In this document: positions 4,550-6,770 of the stretch, in pieces
How the letters are laid out: every line of letters begins with the position of its first letter
Position numbering within the stretch: position 1 is the first letter of the stretch
Assembly (NCBI GenBank): GCA_029856295.1
Contig: JAHQWS010000133.1
Span: 1 to 6,770, forward strand
Direction of reading: 5' to 3'
DNA from: Promethearchaeia archaeon
GTDB taxonomy: Archaea > Asgardarchaeota > Lokiarchaeia > Sigyniarchaeales > SOKP01
DNA: 6,770 bases
Position numbers and translations under genes: made by a program
Notes under the pieces: generated by a model
What the model was told of the DNA's origin: nothing
Database searches by the model: none
The model's input: only the letters and a program-made list of their open reading frames with translations

Positions 4550-6043
4550 TTAGGAAGTTTCTTCAGCATCACTTTTGAGAATTTCCCCTACATAATAAAA
4601 TCCTACTAAATTACCTCTCTTTTTCCATTTTCTCGAGACAAGTAATATGACGACGTGTTCATTCTCATCTATAACACCCAAATCGACAGCATATTTAACC
4701 GATTGTTCAATAATAGCCTCGGCATCTAAATGAAAGAAATCGATATCCTCTATATGGATAGGTTGTACTGCCCAAAGTAAATTCATTTCTCTTGATGTTC
4801 TTTTATGTGGCGTAATCGCTATAATTGGTAAGGGAGGACGATATTTTGCAATCATTCTCGCACCAAATCCCCCTCGAGTTAGCACTAAAATCTTACCTCT
4901 AAAATTTAGATCTTCCATCTCGGTTGTTAATGAATGAATAGCATGCCCTAATACTTGAGTATGAATTAAACGATCAGAATCGTATTCATCGGGCTTTCGT
5001 TTCGGCATATTTTGAGTTGCAGTATAAGCAATTTTGTTCATATATTGGACTGCATTTATAGGATAATTTCCTACAGCTGTTTCTGCCGAAAGCATGATAG
5101 CATCCGTCCCGTCAATAACCGCATTGAACACATCATTCGCTTCTGCTCTGGTTGGTATCGGTGCGTTAATCATCGATTCGAGCATTTGAGTTGCAACTAT
5201 AACGGGTTTTCCCTCCCTATTGCATTTTTTAATCATTTCTTTTTGGTGAACAGGGACTTGATCAGGTGAGATTTCTACTCCAAGATCCCCTCTTGCCACC
5301 ATAATCCCATCAGAAACCTCTAAAATATCGTCAAAATTATCTAATGCGATTGGTCGTTCGATTTTAGATATAAGTTTTATATCGCTATTTCCATAATTTT
5401 CAAGTATCCTTTTCACATGAAGCACATCAGCTCCAGAAGATACAAATGAAATAGCAACATATTCAGGATTAAGCTCAGCGATTAATTCTAAATCCTTTAT
5501 ATCTTTTTCAGTAGGAACTCTTTGGCTTAATGTTCCTTTAGGGATATTGACCCCCTTTCTATTACTTATTATTCCCCCTGCCATTACCTCCCCGATTATG
5601 TGATCTCTTTCTTTCTTTTTCACTTGAATTTTAATGATTCCATCATTAACAAAAAATGCATCACCTCTAGAAACGGTATTTAGAAACCCTACTAAAGGTA
5701 TTGAGAATTGATCCTGATCACCTATTATGTCTTTCTCATATACTTTGACTTCTTGTCCTACATTTAAATTATAAGCCTTATCATCTTTGAAATTTCCCAC
5801 TCTTATTTTTGGACCTTGAATATCAGCTAAAATGCCTACATATTCATCAACTTCCCTAATTCTTTCTACTAACGCCCTTTTCTCATCATGAGTCCCGTGG
5901 GAAAAATTTAAGCGAAATACATCTACTCCTACACTAAGAAGTTCTTTAAGCATTTTTTTTGAATCTGAAGCGGGACCTAAGGTGGCCACAATTTTAACCG
6001 TGTTTTCACGAATAAGCCGTGAAAAAACTCTTTTTTCTTCCAT
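4550..6043 (-). CDS. pyk: pyruvate kinase
   Basis: A complete 497-residue pyruvate kinase, which converts phosphoenolpyruvate and ADP to pyruvate and ATP in the last step of glycolysis in the cytoplasm. Seen: VKIVATLGPAS (16-26), FRLNFSHG with Arg44, Asn46 and Ser48 (43-50), ILADIQGPKIRVG (71-83), the B domain (about 84-180), the signature LISKIERPIAL with catalytic Lys227 and metal ligand Glu229 (224-234), ARGDLGVE with Asp253 (250-257), VATQMLESM (283-291), PTRAEANDV and MLSAETAVG (317-325), then the C domain (about 350-490). There is no extra PEP-utiliser domain. The GPK segment has Ile75, Gln76, Lys79 and Val82 where potassium-dependent enzymes have Thr, Lys, Glu and Thr (rabbit muscle 113, 114, 117, 120), so this enzyme is predicted to be potassium-independent. 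The ATG at 6043 has a TATA-like box about 25 bases upstream. A hypothetical gene lies 83 bases upstream on the same strand. Confidence 0.98.
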   Translation of the reverse strand: MEEKRVFSRLIRENTVKIVATLGPASDSKKMLKELLSVGVDVFRLNFSHGTHDEKRALVERIREVDEYVGILADIQGPKIRVGNFKDDKAYNLNVGQEVKVYEKDIIGDQDQFSIPLVGFLNTVSRGDAFFVNDGIIKIQVKKKERDHIIGEVMAGGIISNRKGVNIPKGTLSQRVPTEKDIKDLELIAELNPEYVAISFVSSGADVLHVKRILENYGNSDIKLISKIERPIALDNFDDILEVSDGIMVARGDLGVEISPDQVPVHQKEMIKKCNREGKPVIVATQMLESMINAPIPTRAEANDVFNAVIDGTDAIMLSAETAVGNYPINAVQYMNKIAYTATQNMPKRKPDEYDSDRLIHTQVLGHAIHSLTTEMEDLNFRGKILVLTRGGFGARMIAKYRPPLPIIAITPHKRTSREMNLLWAVQPIHIEDIDFFHLDAEAIIEQSVKYAVDLGVIDENEHVVILLVSRKWKKRGNLVGFYYVGEILKSDAEETS

Positions 6044-6060
6044 TTCTTATCATTTGTAAG

Positions 6061-6074
6061 ATTATCTTATAAAA
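6061..6074 (-). promoter_or_regulatory. TATA-like box for pyk
   Basis: On the minus strand TTTTATAAGATAAT is centred about 25 bases ahead of the pyk ATG at 6043, giving a leaderless or very short-leader message. It suggests pyk can be transcribed independently of the upstream 151-residue gene, although no T-run terminator separates the two. Confidence 0.4.
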
Positions 6075-6126
6075 TCTATTCATTCACAACTAATATTATT
6101 ATTGTGTGTATGTTTAAAATTTATAT

Positions 6127-6582
6127 TTATTCTAAAGTGTTTTTAATTTTTCCTAATATATTTCGAAAAGTAGTTCTAAATTCTTTTAGTAATTCGACTG
6201 AAAATGAATAATCTTCAATTTTTTCTATTTCTTTTAAAGAAATTAAACTAATTCTTAACTGTTTCGGATTAATTGCATATTGGACTAATTTTAAAGTATG
6301 TTTTTGAGCAAACTTATTTGCTAATATTACTAAAAGATCAGAACTTTGAGAGGCTAATAATGCCGCTAAAAAATACCTCTCTTTAGGGTGTTTCGAGTAA
6401 TTTTTCACAATAACGAGATAAAAATTCTTAAGATTTTCACTTAAATAATAAATATCTCTTATTTTTAAAACCCTAAGTTCGTTATCTATTATTTCCGAGA
6501 AAGGCGCAAATTTTCCCTTCAATTTTGTTGACTTTTTAAATACTTGATTTTGTAGAAATACTTTTAATTCTCTCTGACTCAT
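6127..6582 (-). CDS. hypothetical basic protein (151 aa), unknown family
   Basis: I do not recognise this 151-residue protein. It is Lys-rich at the N-terminus (RELKVFLQNQVFKKSTKLKGK, in part), which could bind nucleic acid or lie on a membrane. A hydrophobic strand (NFYLVIVKNYS, 53-63) is followed by a likely helix rich in Ala and Leu (RYFLAALLASQSSDLLVIL, 69-87) that is not long or clean enough to be a confident membrane span, then beta-like segments (LKLVQYAIN, LRISLISL, 97-116) and a final amphipathic helix (128-150). No catalytic or metal motif and no signal peptide are visible. The alpha/beta alternation could suit a small scaffold domain, but I assign none. It lies 83 bases upstream of pyk on the same strand with no T-run terminator between them, so some co-transcription is possible. 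The ATG at 6582 has only a weak TATA-like stretch (TTTAAGTAAAA) about 37 bases upstream. Its length and protein-like composition make it likely a real gene. Confidence 0.7.
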   Translation of the reverse strand: MSQRELKVFLQNQVFKKSTKLKGKFAPFSEIIDNELRVLKIRDIYYLSENLKNFYLVIVKNYSKHPKERYFLAALLASQSSDLLVILANKFAQKHTLKLVQYAINPKQLRISLISLKEIEKIEDYSFSVELLKEFRTTFRNILGKIKNTLE

Positions 6583-6638
6583 GATTGATATCTGAGATGA
6601 ACTTAATATGCTTTTACTTAAAAAAAGATATACATAAT

Positions 6639-6770
6639 TTAAATTTTAATTTTTACCTTAAAATTTTGAGAGTTCCGACTATTTTTTAAATTGTGCTTAA
6701 ATTCCAATGCCTTATAAGGAAAAACCTTTTCTTCAAGGGATCGTTTAAATAAAAAGCATAACATATAAAT
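6639..6770 (-). CDS. possible partial CDS running off the right edge
   Basis: A minus-strand frame is open from the right edge of the window to a TAA at 6639-6641, giving 43 codons; an internal ATG at 6764 would give 41 residues. The product is basic, with a segment that looks protein-like (RSLEEKVFPYKALEFKHNLKN, in part) and a Lys/Ile-rich tail. It ends 56 bases ahead of the 151-residue gene on the same strand, so it may be the last part of an upstream gene or a short ORF. The stretch is short enough to arise by chance in AT-rich DNA. Confidence 0.25.
   Translation of the reverse strand: MYMLCFLFKRSLEEKVFPYKALEFKHNLKNSRNSQNFKVKIKI

Noticed and set aside
5012..5269. 85-codon plus-strand frame
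   Set aside because: It is antisense to the pyruvate kinase catalytic region; its Cys/His richness is a by-product of the opposite strand's codons.

Overview
The window looks like chromosomal DNA from an archaeon with a low-GC genome, most plausibly an Asgard-type lineage (Lokiarchaeia/Heimdallarchaeia-like). The reasons are strong AT richness, TATA-like AT boxes about 25-35 bases upstream of several start codons (including leaderless-looking starts), T-run terminators without hairpins, GGTGAT-type ribosome binding sites, and a small longin/roadblock-like protein of the kind that is abundant in Asgard genomes. Taxonomy is inference; there is no rRNA or marker gene here.

Left part (1-1240) is a loose accessory stretch. 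It holds a small acidic ORF (+) ending in a T-rich terminator, an orphan DUF433 antitoxin-like gene (-) with its own TATA box and a tandem repeat in its leader, a remnant of the last two membrane helices of an MFS transporter (-), and a 77-residue protein of unknown function (-). Middle part (1244-2884) holds a longin-like protein (+) convergent with a full-length serpin (-); a 19-base imperfect palindrome sits between them. The serpin has an intact inhibitory hinge and a predicted Ala-Ser scissile bond.

Right part (3057-6770) is all on the minus strand: a GPH-family sugar:cation symporter, then pyruvate kinase, then an unrecognised basic 151-residue protein, then an open frame running off the right edge. 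Transporter and pyruvate kinase each have their own TATA-like box and T-run terminator, so they are probably separate units, though together they fit sugar uptake and glycolytic ATP production. The pyruvate kinase carries the residue set associated with potassium-independent enzymes.

I see no CRISPR array, tRNA, rRNA or complete insertion sequence. I do not see a clearly new multi-gene system. The most notable items are the archaeal serpin, the longin-like protein, the decayed MFS gene and several small undescribed ORFs.
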